Positions 7,428 to 13,712 of a stretch of 14,643 nt of DNA are shown piece after piece. The notes beneath the pieces were generated by a model. The model was given only the letters and a program-made list of their open reading frames with translations. It did no database searches and was not told the origin of the DNA. Positions within the stretch are counted from its first letter, which is position 1. Each line of letters opens with the position of its first letter. The DNA is from JANYJJ01 sp031386065 (lineage in GTDB: Bacteria; Pseudomonadota; Gammaproteobacteria; Burkholderiales; Burkholderiaceae_C), in the NCBI GenBank assembly GCA_031386065.1, contig JANNBZ010000123.1, forward strand, positions 1 to 14,643, in the 5' to 3' direction. The position numbers were made by a program, and so were the translations under genes.

Positions 7428-8132
7428 ATGAGCAGCATCCTGGTCGTCGAAGACGAATCCGCCATCGCCGAGTTGATCTCCATCAACTTGCGGCATGCCG
7501 GATTCGAAGTCACCATTGCCGCCACCTCGGAGCAGGCCCAGTCCGAGATCAACCGCGTGCTGCCCGACCTGGTGGTGCTGGACTGGATGCTGCCCGGTCA
7601 GTCGGGTCTGGCCCTGGCCAAGCAGTGGCGAGCGGCGGCCCGCACCCGCGAGCTGCCCATCATCATGCTGACCGCCCGCGCCGAAGAAGGCGACAAGGTG
7701 TCCGGCCTCGATGCCGGGGCGGACGACTATCTGACCAAGCCGTTCTCGACCAGCGAACTGTTGGCGCGCATCCGGGCCGTGCTGCGTCGCAAGGCGCCAG
7801 AGGCGCTGGACACCCTGGTCGATGTCGGCGGACTCAGGCTCGACCCGGCAACCCGGCGCGTTTCCCGCGATGACCGCGAGGTGCGGGTCGGGCCGACCGA
7901 ATTCCGCCTGCTGCATTTCTTCATGACCCACCCGGAGCGCGTGCACAGTCGCTCGCAGTTGCTCGACCGCGTGTGGGGCGACCATGTGTTCATCGAAGAG
8001 CGCACCGTCGACGTTCACGTGAAGCGGCTGCGCGAAGCCCTCGATCCGGTGCAGTGCGCGCGGATGATCGAAACCGTCAGGGGTGCGGGCTACCGGTTGA
8101 CGCAGCAAGTACCGGCCGTGTCGACGCCGTGA
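7428..8132 (+). CDS. phoB: Phosphate-regulon response regulator PhoB
   Basis: PhoB is the OmpR-family DNA-binding regulator that, when phosphorylated by PhoR, binds Pho boxes such as the one before pstS. The 234 residues hold a receiver domain (1-122) with acidic pocket E8-D9, phospho-acceptor D52 (VVLDWMLPG), T82 and K104 (YLTKPFS). A winged-helix domain follows (about 130-229) with GPTEFRLLHFFMTHPERV, the recognition-helix region RTVDVHVKRLREAL (192-205) and the C-terminal hairpin TVRGAGYRL. A short AAAGG site precedes ATG 7428. Being last-but-one in the operon its own product activates, it forms a positive feedback loop under phosphate limitation. Confidence 0.96.
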   Translation: MSSILVVEDESAIAELISINLRHAGFEVTIAATSEQAQSEINRVLPDLVVLDWMLPGQSGLALAKQWRAAARTRELPIIMLTARAEEGDKVSGLDAGADDYLTKPFSTSELLARIRAVLRRKAPEALDTLVDVGGLRLDPATRRVSRDDREVRVGPTEFRLLHFFMTHPERVHSRSQLLDRVWGDHVFIEERTVDVHVKRLREALDPVQCARMIETVRGAGYRLTQQVPAVSTP

Positions 8133-8164
8133 TGCGCACGCTTTGACGGTGACGTGCTGACGCC

Positions 8165-9535
8165 ATGGAGTGGCTGATTCCCCGCATCCTGGCCGGTTTG
8201 CTGTGGGTGGCGTTCGGCGGGCTGATCGGCATGGCCGCCGGAGGTCTGTACGGCGTGCCCGTTGCCGGGGCACTGGTGGGCGCCGTGGTGGGCGCCCTGG
8301 TTCACGCGGTCATCGACGCGATTCGCGCCCATCGCCTGATGCAGTGGATGCGCGGCCAACAAGACGATGCTGCGCCGCGTGACGCGGGCTTCTGGGGCGA
8401 GATGGCTTACCGCATTGAGCGCTCGCAGCGCCTGCTCGAGCGCCGGATAGACACCGAACACGCGCGACTCGATCAGTTTCTTTCAGCCATCGAGGCCTCG
8501 CCTGCGGGCGTGATGCTGCTCGACGCGAACGACCAGATCGAATGGTGCAACAGCGTGGTCGCCGACCATTTCGGCCTCGACCCGCTGCGCGACCGGCGCC
8601 AGCGCATCACCAACCTCGTGCGCGCGCCGGCCTTCGTGGCCTACCTTCAGTCGGGCGTGTTCGATGAGGTCGTCACGTTCGCCAGCCCGGGTGCGCGCGG
8701 AACCGTCTCGGTGCTGGTGCGTCGCTACGGCGACGGCATGAAGCTGGTGCTGTCGCAGGACATTACCGAGCGCGAGCGTAACGATGCGATGCGGCGTGAC
8801 TTCGTGGCCAACGTGTCGCACGAGATTCGCACGCCGCTGACGGTGCTGTCCGGCTTCATCGAGACGATGGTCAACCTGAACCTGACCGAAGTGGAGCGCC
8901 GGCGTGTGCTGGAGCTGATGGCGCAGCAGACGCTACGCATGCAGTCGCTGGTGGGCGATTTGTTGACGCTGGCGCAACTCGAAGGCAGCCCGCGCCCGCC
9001 GGCTGATCGCTGGGTCAGCGTGCAACGCCTGTTCCGGCAGGTGCACGCCGACGCCGAAGCCTTGTCGGCGGGCCGCCACGCGCTGCTGTTCGAGCCGCCG
9101 CCAGAGGCGCAGCTTGCGGGTGCCGAGAGCGAACTGCTGAGTGCGATTGGCAACCTGGTGACGAATGCCGTGCGCTACACGCCGGCCGGTGGCACGGTCA
9201 ACGTGAAGTGGGCCACGCGACCGGATGGAGCTGCCGAGATCGAAGTGCGCGACACCGGCCCCGGTATTGCGCGCGAGCACCTGCCTCGGCTCACCGAACG
9301 CTTCTACCGCGTCGACGGCAGCCGTTCGCGCGACACAGGCGGCACGGGCCTGGGCCTGTCCATCGTCAAGCACGTGGCGCTGCGCCATGGCGGCGAGCTC
9401 GAGATTCGAAGCGAACCCGGCAAAGGGTCGGCCTTCAAGCTGGTGTTTCCTGCGGCACGTGTGCGCGATGCCGGCGCATCCGCGACCGCGATCAGCGAGC
9501 CGCCGTTCGCTCAGGCCGCCGCGTTGCTTCACTGA
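8165..9535 (+). CDS. phoR: Phosphate-regulon sensor histidine kinase PhoR
   Basis: PhoR phosphorylates or dephosphorylates PhoB according to signals from PstSCAB-PhoU. The 456-residue protein has two hydrophobic stretches (about 5-26 and 28-52) with almost no periplasmic loop, as in other PhoR proteins, so it does not sense phosphate outside the cell directly. A charged linker (53-100) precedes a PAS domain (about 103-200; LDQFLSAIEASPAGVMLLD). The HisKA helix has H219 in NVSHEIRTPLTVLSGF, and the ATPase domain has N-box N330/N334, G1 DTGPGI (363-368), F-box ERFYRVD and G2 GGTGLGLSI (392-400). The start ATG has only a weak ribosome site 32 bases past phoB. The last 7 bases overlap the convergent membrane-protein gene. 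In some Burkholderiales ppk/ppx follow phoR; they do not here. Confidence 0.95.
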   Translation: MEWLIPRILAGLLWVAFGGLIGMAAGGLYGVPVAGALVGAVVGALVHAVIDAIRAHRLMQWMRGQQDDAAPRDAGFWGEMAYRIERSQRLLERRIDTEHARLDQFLSAIEASPAGVMLLDANDQIEWCNSVVADHFGLDPLRDRRQRITNLVRAPAFVAYLQSGVFDEVVTFASPGARGTVSVLVRRYGDGMKLVLSQDITERERNDAMRRDFVANVSHEIRTPLTVLSGFIETMVNLNLTEVERRRVLELMAQQTLRMQSLVGDLLTLAQLEGSPRPPADRWVSVQRLFRQVHADAEALSAGRHALLFEPPPEAQLAGAESELLSAIGNLVTNAVRYTPAGGTVNVKWATRPDGAAEIEVRDTGPGIAREHLPRLTERFYRVDGSRSRDTGGTGLGLSIVKHVALRHGGELEIRSEPGKGSAFKLVFPAARVRDAGASATAISEPPFAQAAALLH

Positions 9536-11214
9536 GCCGGTGGCACAGGCGGAGCTGACGTGCTTCGCTTGTAGATGGCGCTGACTTCCTCGTTGTCGGT
9601 TGGCCTTCTCTCGCGCGCCAGCAAGGTCCAGCCCACGGGCGTAGGCAACGGAGCGCGCCGCGCTTCCTGCCGCAGCCAAAAACCGCAGGGGGTCGAGGTG
9701 GCCGAGTGGGAAGTGTCCAACCGATAGCCGCCCAGATATTCCAGCGCCACACCCTGTCCACGCGCCAGGCTGGCCGAGGCAATGCAACTGCCGCGCGGCA
9801 CGTGCAGCGCGATGCGGTCGATCAGCGGTCGGTAGCTGCGCGCGTGGTCAAGCAAGGGCAGCCACAGCGTCATCAGCAGCAACCAGCACAGGGCCACGCC
9901 GCTGGCAGGCAGCACCATGCTCTTCCAGATCGGGTGGCGATGACGTCCGGTGCGCCACTGCACCAGCCACAGCCAGGCCGCAGTTGCGATCACCGCGAGA
10001 CCCAGTTCGACGATCGAAAAAGGTGCGCTGAAACCGGGCACCAGACGCGCCACGTTGGCGGCGGGCTGTCTTGGCACGCCGGTCTGCATGGCGACGTAGA
10101 TCACCCAGATCACCAGTGCGCTGAGGCTGAAGAAGAACACCGAAAACCAATCGATCGCCGCCGCTGCGCCGCGGGTCAGGGTCGGCAGCGAAAACGCGGC
10201 CAGCACAGCAAGGGCGGGCAAGCCGAGCAGCAACGCGCGGTCGGAGCCGCCCATCGCGACGCAGGCCAGCAAGCTGACCGCCAGGATCATCAGCGGCACC
10301 GAGATGTGGCGCTTCAACAACTGGCGCCGCCAACGCCACAGCGTCCACGCGGCGAGCGGCCAGCACGGCCACAAGAACCAGGCGAACTGCTTGAACAACG
10401 ACAGCACCTGGCCACCGCTGCGGTAGCTGCCCAGGCGCCAGCCCCAGGCCCCGAGGCCCCACGCCACGGCAGCGGCCAGCGCGGTGCTAGCGGCGACCCA
10501 CAGCGCAAAGCGCCTGACGTCGGGGTGGCTCGACTTCCAGCACAACAGCGTGCCCCCGAGGCCCAGGGCCAGTGCCATGCTGGGTGCGCCGCTGGCAGCC
10601 AGCATGGGCAATGCCAGCAGCATCGCGAGCTTCGGCTTCAGTCCTCTGAACGCGCTGGCCGACAGGGCGTACATGAACAGCGCGACGCTGGCGAGCTGGC
10701 CCAACTCGGGTGTGGTCTCGTGACCGAGCTGCAGCAATCCCAACGTCGCGATCAGCGCCAGCAGCGCACCATCGGCAATCGCCCTTGCATAGTCGACCGG
10801 ATCGGCCTCGCCACCGAAAGCAAACGCCAGCGGCTGCGCTGCCTCGGTGCGCGCCAGGTGGTAGGTCGAATACCAGGTCAGCACCAGCACGCCGACCAGC
10901 AACAGCGCGAATGGAATGCGTGCGGCCACGGCGGGGCTCATCGCAAAGCCCAGCAGCTTGATGGCCGCCGCACCCAGCCAGAACGGCAGCACGGCCGTCT
11001 CGGGCGGCAGGCCGGTGACGGTCGGTGCAAACCACCCCGACTGGCCCTGCGCGATGCTCAGCATGTAGCCGAAGGCCGTGATGTCAGCGCCGCGCCAGGG
11101 ATCACGACCGAACAGCCCGGGCAACACGTAAGCCGCGCAGAACAGCAGCAAGGCCAGCCGAGGCAGGCGCTGAGCTGCGCGCTGGGTCACGAGGGCGGGA
11201 TTGGGCAAATTCAC
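9529..11214 (-). CDS. Polytopic membrane protein, GT39/ArnT-like glycosyltransferase
   Basis: The 561-residue product has about 10-12 hydrophobic segments and a C-terminal soluble tail of about 100 residues (from about 460). The N-terminus matches the general plan of the GT-C fold: a first helix (18-33), then a loop with acidic residues, GRDPWRGADITAFGYM (36-51), then WFAPTVTGLPPETAVLPFWL (61-80). This resembles the lipid-linked-sugar transferases of the GT39/ArnT group, including their first periplasmic loop. Substrate and acceptor cannot be read from the sequence. The start is uncertain: GTG 11214 lacks a clear ribosome site, and GTG at codon 9 is an alternative. It lies downstream of the rpmE2 terminator on the same strand and overlaps phoR tail-to-tail by 7 bp. 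A general polytopic protein of unknown function is the alternative reading. Confidence 0.7.
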   Translation of the reverse strand: MNLPNPALVTQRAAQRLPRLALLLFCAAYVLPGLFGRDPWRGADITAFGYMLSIAQGQSGWFAPTVTGLPPETAVLPFWLGAAAIKLLGFAMSPAVAARIPFALLLVGVLVLTWYSTYHLARTEAAQPLAFAFGGEADPVDYARAIADGALLALIATLGLLQLGHETTPELGQLASVALFMYALSASAFRGLKPKLAMLLALPMLAASGAPSMALALGLGGTLLCWKSSHPDVRRFALWVAASTALAAAVAWGLGAWGWRLGSYRSGGQVLSLFKQFAWFLWPCWPLAAWTLWRWRRQLLKRHISVPLMILAVSLLACVAMGGSDRALLLGLPALAVLAAFSLPTLTRGAAAAIDWFSVFFFSLSALVIWVIYVAMQTGVPRQPAANVARLVPGFSAPFSIVELGLAVIATAAWLWLVQWRTGRHRHPIWKSMVLPASGVALCWLLLMTLWLPLLDHARSYRPLIDRIALHVPRGSCIASASLARGQGVALEYLGGYRLDTSHSATSTPCGFWLRQEARRAPLPTPVGWTLLARERRPTDNEEVSAIYKRSTSAPPVPPAQ

Positions 11215-11262
11215 ATTGGGTTCAGGTTGCCGCCGGAATGATGCAACAAGTGCGGCGGGCGC

Positions 11263-11286
11263 AAAAAAGGCAGCCTAGGCTGCCTT
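11263..11286 (-). terminator. Intrinsic terminator after rpmE2
   Basis: Positions 11267-11286 form a perfect 20-bp palindrome (AAGGCAGCC-TAGGCTGCCTT), able to fold as GGCAG/CTGCC plus flanking pairs. On the minus strand it is followed directly by an unbroken run of six T (complement of 11263-11268). It begins 21 bases beyond the rpmE2 stop, so it should end the rpmE2 transcript and separate it from the membrane-protein gene. Confidence 0.9.
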
Positions 11287-11307
11287 CTCGGGGACGACCA
11301 CTTCGAA

Positions 11308-11562
11308 TCACTTCTTCAGGTGGGCGAACTTGTTGCGGAATTTCTCGACGCGACCGCCCAGCGAGTCCACGCTCTTTTGGGTGCCGGTGTAGAACGGATG
11401 CGATTCGCTGGTGGTTTCCAGCTTGTACAGCGGCAGCTCGCGGCCGTCGTCCATCTTCACGGTTTCACGCGTCTGTGCGCATGAACGAGTCACGAACTTG
11501 AAGCCGTTCGACAGGTCCACGAAGCAGATGTCGCGGTAGTTGGGGTGAATGCCTTCTTTCAT
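11308..11562 (-). CDS. rpmE2: 50S ribosomal protein L31, type B (zinc-free)
   Basis: L31 is a small protein at the bridge between the ribosomal subunits. The 84-residue product begins MKEGIHPNYRDICFVDLSNG and contains TRSCAQTRET, LYKLETTSESHPFYTG and the C-terminal VEKFRNKFAHLKK. This is the type B form, which carries a central insertion and lacks the CxxC zinc ligands of type A; only two isolated cysteines (13 and 28) remain. ATG 11562 is chosen over an upstream in-frame ATG at 11688 because the protein then starts exactly at the family N-terminus and has AGGA just upstream (minus strand CAAGGATTCCC). The gene follows rho, as in other Burkholderiales. Zinc-free L31 paralogues are often used under zinc limitation, but here it may be the only copy; the window cannot tell. 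Confidence 0.95.
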   Translation of the reverse strand: MKEGIHPNYRDICFVDLSNGFKFVTRSCAQTRETVKMDDGRELPLYKLETTSESHPFYTGTQKSVDSLGGRVEKFRNKFAHLKK

Positions 11563-11594
11563 GGGAATCCTTGGCGCTTGATTTTCGGGAGCCA

Positions 11595-11636
11595 CGCCGA
11601 CCATTCGGCGCACTTTCCGGATTGCGGAAAACCGCG
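11595..11636 (-). other. Structured leader of rpmE2 (two stem-loops)
   Basis: Between the likely promoter and the rpmE2 start, the minus strand can form GCGG-TTTT-CCGC (11636-11625) and CGCCGA-ATGG-TCGGCG (11610-11595, six perfect base pairs). The second ends about 32 bases before the ATG. Some ribosomal proteins, including L31 in E. coli, repress their own translation by binding leader structure. That role here is inference only. Confidence 0.4.
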
Positions 11637-11637
11637 A

Positions 11638-11643
11638 ATTGTA
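11638..11643 (-). promoter_or_regulatory. Candidate -10 element for rpmE2
   Basis: The minus strand reads TACAAT, five of six matches to TATAAT, 75 bases upstream of the rpmE2 ATG. No good -35 is found; the position for it falls in the arm of the 11-bp hairpin after rho. A promoter here would allow rpmE2 to be transcribed independently of rho. Confidence 0.4.
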
Positions 11644-11661
11644 TCTCATGGGGTCATTCTC

Positions 11662-11688
11662 GTGGAGCGGGCCTTTAGCCCGCTCCAC
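11662..11688 (-). terminator. Strong stem-loop after rho, without T-tract
   Basis: Eleven perfect base pairs, GTGGAGCGGGC / GCCCGCTCCAC, enclose a five-base loop (11673-11677). Neither strand has a following T-run (the minus strand continues GAGAATGACC), so classical intrinsic termination is unlikely. It may act as a 3'-end-protecting structure for rho mRNA, a Rho-dependent pause, or a REP-like palindromic unit; the GAGCGGGC...GCCCGCTC shape recalls REP elements of other proteobacteria. A smaller stem, CCCCG-TGTC-CGGGG, lies at 11713-11726. Confidence 0.5.
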
Positions 11689-11743
11689 TCGCCGCCGCCT
11701 GCGCTGGTCGATCCCCGTGTCCGGGGCCCCTCGCCCTTCGCTT

Positions 11744-11759
11744 CGGCGGCTAACCGCCG
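11744..11759 (-). other. Stem-loop over the rho stop codon
   Basis: CGGCGG-CTAA-CCGCCG is a six-pair perfect hairpin whose loop contains the rho stop codon (TAG on the minus strand, 11752-11750). It is the first of three hairpins within about 100 bases after rho. Confidence 0.45.
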
Positions 11760-13012
11760 CGCCGCATCATGTCGAAGAAGTCGAGGTTGGTCTTGGTCGA
11801 CTTCATTTTGTCGAGAATGAATTCCATCGCCTCGATCTCGTCCATCGGGTACAGCAACTTTCGCAAGATCCAGGTCTTTTGAAGGATCTCGGGTTTGAGC
11901 AGCAGTTCTTCGCGCCGCGTGCCCGACTTGTTCAGCAGGATGGACGGGTAGACCCGCTTCTCGGCCATCCGGCGGTCGAGATGAATTTCGCAATTGCCGG
12001 TGCCCTTGAACTCTTCGTAGATGACCTCGTCCATGCGGCTGCCGGTGTCCACCAGCGCGGTGCCGATGATGGTCAACGAGCCACCTTCCTCGACATTGCG
12101 TGCCGCACCGAAGAAGCGCTTCGGCCGCTGCAGCGCGTTCGAGTCCATGCCGCCCGTCAACACCTTGCCGCTCGACGGCAGCACATTGTTGTAGGCGCGG
12201 GCCAGGCGGGTGATCGAGTCGAGCAGGATCACCACGTCCTTCTTCAGTTCGACCAGCCGCTTCGCACGCTCGATCACCATCTCGGCGACCTGCACGTGGC
12301 GCGCCGCCGGTTCGTCGAAGGTCGAGCTGATGACCTCGCCGCGCACCGTGCGGACCATCTCGGTCACTTCCTCGGGCCGCTCGTCGACCAGCAGCACGAT
12401 CAGGTAGACCTCGGGGTAGTTGGCCACCAGTGCATGCGCGATCTGCTGCATCATCACCGTCTTGCCGGTCTTGGGCTGCGCCACCAGCAGCGCGCGCTGG
12501 CCCTTGCCGATCGGCGCGATCAGGTCGAGCACGCGGCAGGTGATGTTCTCTTCGGACTTGATGTCGCGCTCGAGCCTGAACTGTTCCTTCGGGAACAGCG
12601 GGGTCAGGTTCTCGAACATGATCTTGTGCTTGCTCTCCTCGGGCGTCAGGCCGTTGACCTTGTCGACCTTCACCAGCGCGAAATAGCGCTCGCCATCCTT
12701 CGGCACCCGCACTTCGCCTTCGACGGCGTCGCCGGTGTGCAGGTTGAAACGGCGGATCTGACTCGGGCTGAGGTAGATGTCGTCGGTCGACGCCATGTAG
12801 CTCGCGTCGGGTGCGCGCAGGAAGCCGAAGCCGTCGGGCAGCACTTCCAGCACGCCGTCGCCGAACACCTGCTCGCCGCCCTTGGCGCGCTTCTTCATGA
12901 TGGCGAACATCAGCTCCTGCTTGCGCATGCGAGCAACAGCTTCGATCTCCAGCGCCTCGCCCATCGTGATGAGCTCGGAGACGTGTAGCGCTTTCAGTTC
13001 TGACAGGTGCAT
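11750..13012 (-). CDS. rho: Transcription termination factor Rho
   Basis: Rho is the hexameric RNA-dependent ATPase/translocase that ends untranslated transcripts. The 420-residue protein aligns in length and numbering with E. coli Rho (419). It shows the N-terminal helical domain (MHLSELKALHVSELI), the cold-shock-type primary RNA site (about 50-118; DGFGFLRAPDASY), P-loop AQPKTGKT (178-185), catalytic E211 (VDERPEE), Walker B VILLDS (D265), Q-loop around K283 (SSGKVLTGG) and GSRMDEVIYEEFKGTGN (325-340). The P-loop has Gln179 and Thr182 where E. coli has Pro and Ala. No long insertion is present, unlike Rho of Actinobacteria. The start codon has only a weak ribosome site. The gene follows trxA after a 259-base leader, the same neighbours as in E. 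coli. Confidence 0.97.
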   Translation of the reverse strand: MHLSELKALHVSELITMGEALEIEAVARMRKQELMFAIMKKRAKGGEQVFGDGVLEVLPDGFGFLRAPDASYMASTDDIYLSPSQIRRFNLHTGDAVEGEVRVPKDGERYFALVKVDKVNGLTPEESKHKIMFENLTPLFPKEQFRLERDIKSEENITCRVLDLIAPIGKGQRALLVAQPKTGKTVMMQQIAHALVANYPEVYLIVLLVDERPEEVTEMVRTVRGEVISSTFDEPAARHVQVAEMVIERAKRLVELKKDVVILLDSITRLARAYNNVLPSSGKVLTGGMDSNALQRPKRFFGAARNVEEGGSLTIIGTALVDTGSRMDEVIYEEFKGTGNCEIHLDRRMAEKRVYPSILLNKSGTRREELLLKPEILQKTWILRKLLYPMDEIEAMEFILDKMKSTKTNLDFFDMMRRGG

Positions 13013-13083
13013 GTGGGCATACCGTGGAGGGTGGGGCGGCCGGCCTGTCGAAAGGAGGGCGGCGAAATAAGCCTGGACATCGG

Positions 13084-13104
13084 CAGTCCGGAAGGCCGGT
13101 ACTG
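13084..13104 (-). other. Stem-loop in the rho leader
   Basis: CAGTCCGG (13084-13091) pairs with CCGG-t-ACTG (13096-13104), leaving a four-base loop and one bulged base. It lies about 70 bases upstream of the rho ATG. Confidence 0.4.
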
Positions 13105-13231
13105 CGCAGACTCGCGCAGGGTGCGCGTGAAACGGGAAAACTGGTGTTTGGAGCCGACTCCACGCAGTGCCTGGTCAGGCTGGGGAGTCGCCTGCGGGCA
13201 TGCCGGCGTGGTGGCTGACATTCCTGCACAA

Positions 13232-13253
13232 GCGGCTGGCTGATGACAGCCGC
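13232..13253 (-). terminator. Possible weak terminator after trxA
   Basis: GCGGCTG (13232-13238) and CAGCCGC (13247-13253) form a seven-pair stem, with an overlapping alternative GGCTG-ATGA-CAGCC. It is 18 bases past the trxA stop. The minus strand continues CTTGTGC, so the T-tract is nearly absent and termination would be partial at best. Confidence 0.35.
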
Positions 13254-13271
13254 CCTTGCGCAGTTGCCGAA

Positions 13272-13601
13272 TTATAGGTGGGTATCGATGAAGGCCGTCA
13301 ACTGGGCTTTCGACAGGGCGCCAACCTTGGTGGCGGCCAGCTCACCGCCCTTGAACAGCATCAGCGTGGGGATGCCGCGAATGCCGAACTTGGCTGGTAC
13401 GTCGCGGTTCTCGTCGACGTTCATCTTCGCGATCTGCAGCCGGCCGTCGTAGTCCTTCGACACCTCGTCGAGAATCGGCGCGATCATCTTGCAAGGGCCG
13501 CACCATTCGGCCCAGTAGTCCACCAGCACCGGTTTGTCGGACTTCAGCACGTCGGCGTCGAACGACGCGTCGGAAGTGTGTTTGATCAGTTCGCTGCTCA
13601 T
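13272..13601 (-). CDS. trxA: Thioredoxin 1
   Basis: TrxA is the cytoplasmic dithiol-disulfide reductant that serves ribonucleotide reductase, methionine sulfoxide reductase and others. The 109-residue product is the standard length. It has the active site WCGPC (33-37; Cys34 and Cys37), the buried aspartate D28 (VLVDYWAEW), the cis-proline P78 (IRGIPTLMLF) and the C-terminal FKGGELAATKVGALSKAQL. The frame stays open upstream for about 300 codons antisense to the neighbouring gene, but ATG 13601 gives the exact family N-terminus and is preceded by GAGGACC on the minus strand. It is divergent from the nuclease-like gene at 13713 and is followed by rho, an order shared with E. coli and most Burkholderiales. 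Confidence 0.97.
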   Translation of the reverse strand: MSSELIKHTSDASFDADVLKSDKPVLVDYWAEWCGPCKMIAPILDEVSKDYDGRLQIAKMNVDENRDVPAKFGIRGIPTLMLFKGGELAATKVGALSKAQLTAFIDTHL

Positions 13602-13643
13602 GGAAGGTCCTCGGACAGGCGCCGCGCAAGCTGTGCGGCAAGG

Positions 13644-13656
13644 CAGAATGATTCTG
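13644..13656. repeat. 13-bp palindrome in the trxA upstream region
   Basis: CAGAAT-G-ATTCTG is a perfect 6-1-6 inverted repeat, 43 bases upstream of the trxA ATG and 57 bases before the divergent gene. Its minus-strand copy CAGAAT could serve as a poor -10. It may be an operator, but no regulator family can be named from the sequence. Confidence 0.35.
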
Positions 13657-13712
13657 ACACAAGCGCCTGTGCGGCGTCGTTCCCCATAACAGCCCGCGAC
13701 CCGCCTTTCCCG

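Larger units (their letters stand above)
13013..13271 (-). promoter_or_regulatory. Long C-rich leader between trxA and rho
   Basis: These 259 bases hold no recognised gene. On the minus (rho mRNA) strand they are visibly richer in C than G, particularly in the last 60 bases (CCGCCCTCC, CCGCCCCACCCTCC), the kind of sequence Rho binds. A hairpin is at 13084-13104. A short open frame (ATG 13221) runs to a stop at 12994 inside rho, comparable in place, though not in sequence, to the rhoL leader peptide of E. coli; its own ribosome site is poor. E. coli rho is autoregulated by Rho-dependent termination in its leader, and the same is plausible here. I could not identify a convincing promoter. Confidence 0.5.

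Noticed and set aside
9706..11241. 511-codon plus-strand frame antisense to the membrane-protein gene
   Set aside because: It is extremely rich in Gln, Arg, His and Gly with no domain or membrane pattern, whereas the minus-strand frame gives a coherent polytopic protein.
11563..11688. N-terminal extension of L31 from an upstream in-frame ATG
   Set aside because: The extra 42 residues match nothing in L31, cover stem-loops and a likely promoter, and the inner ATG has the ribosome site.
11639..12988. 449-codon plus-strand frame antisense to rho
   Set aside because: It is a shadow of rho, which matches E. coli Rho residue for residue at its functional motifs.
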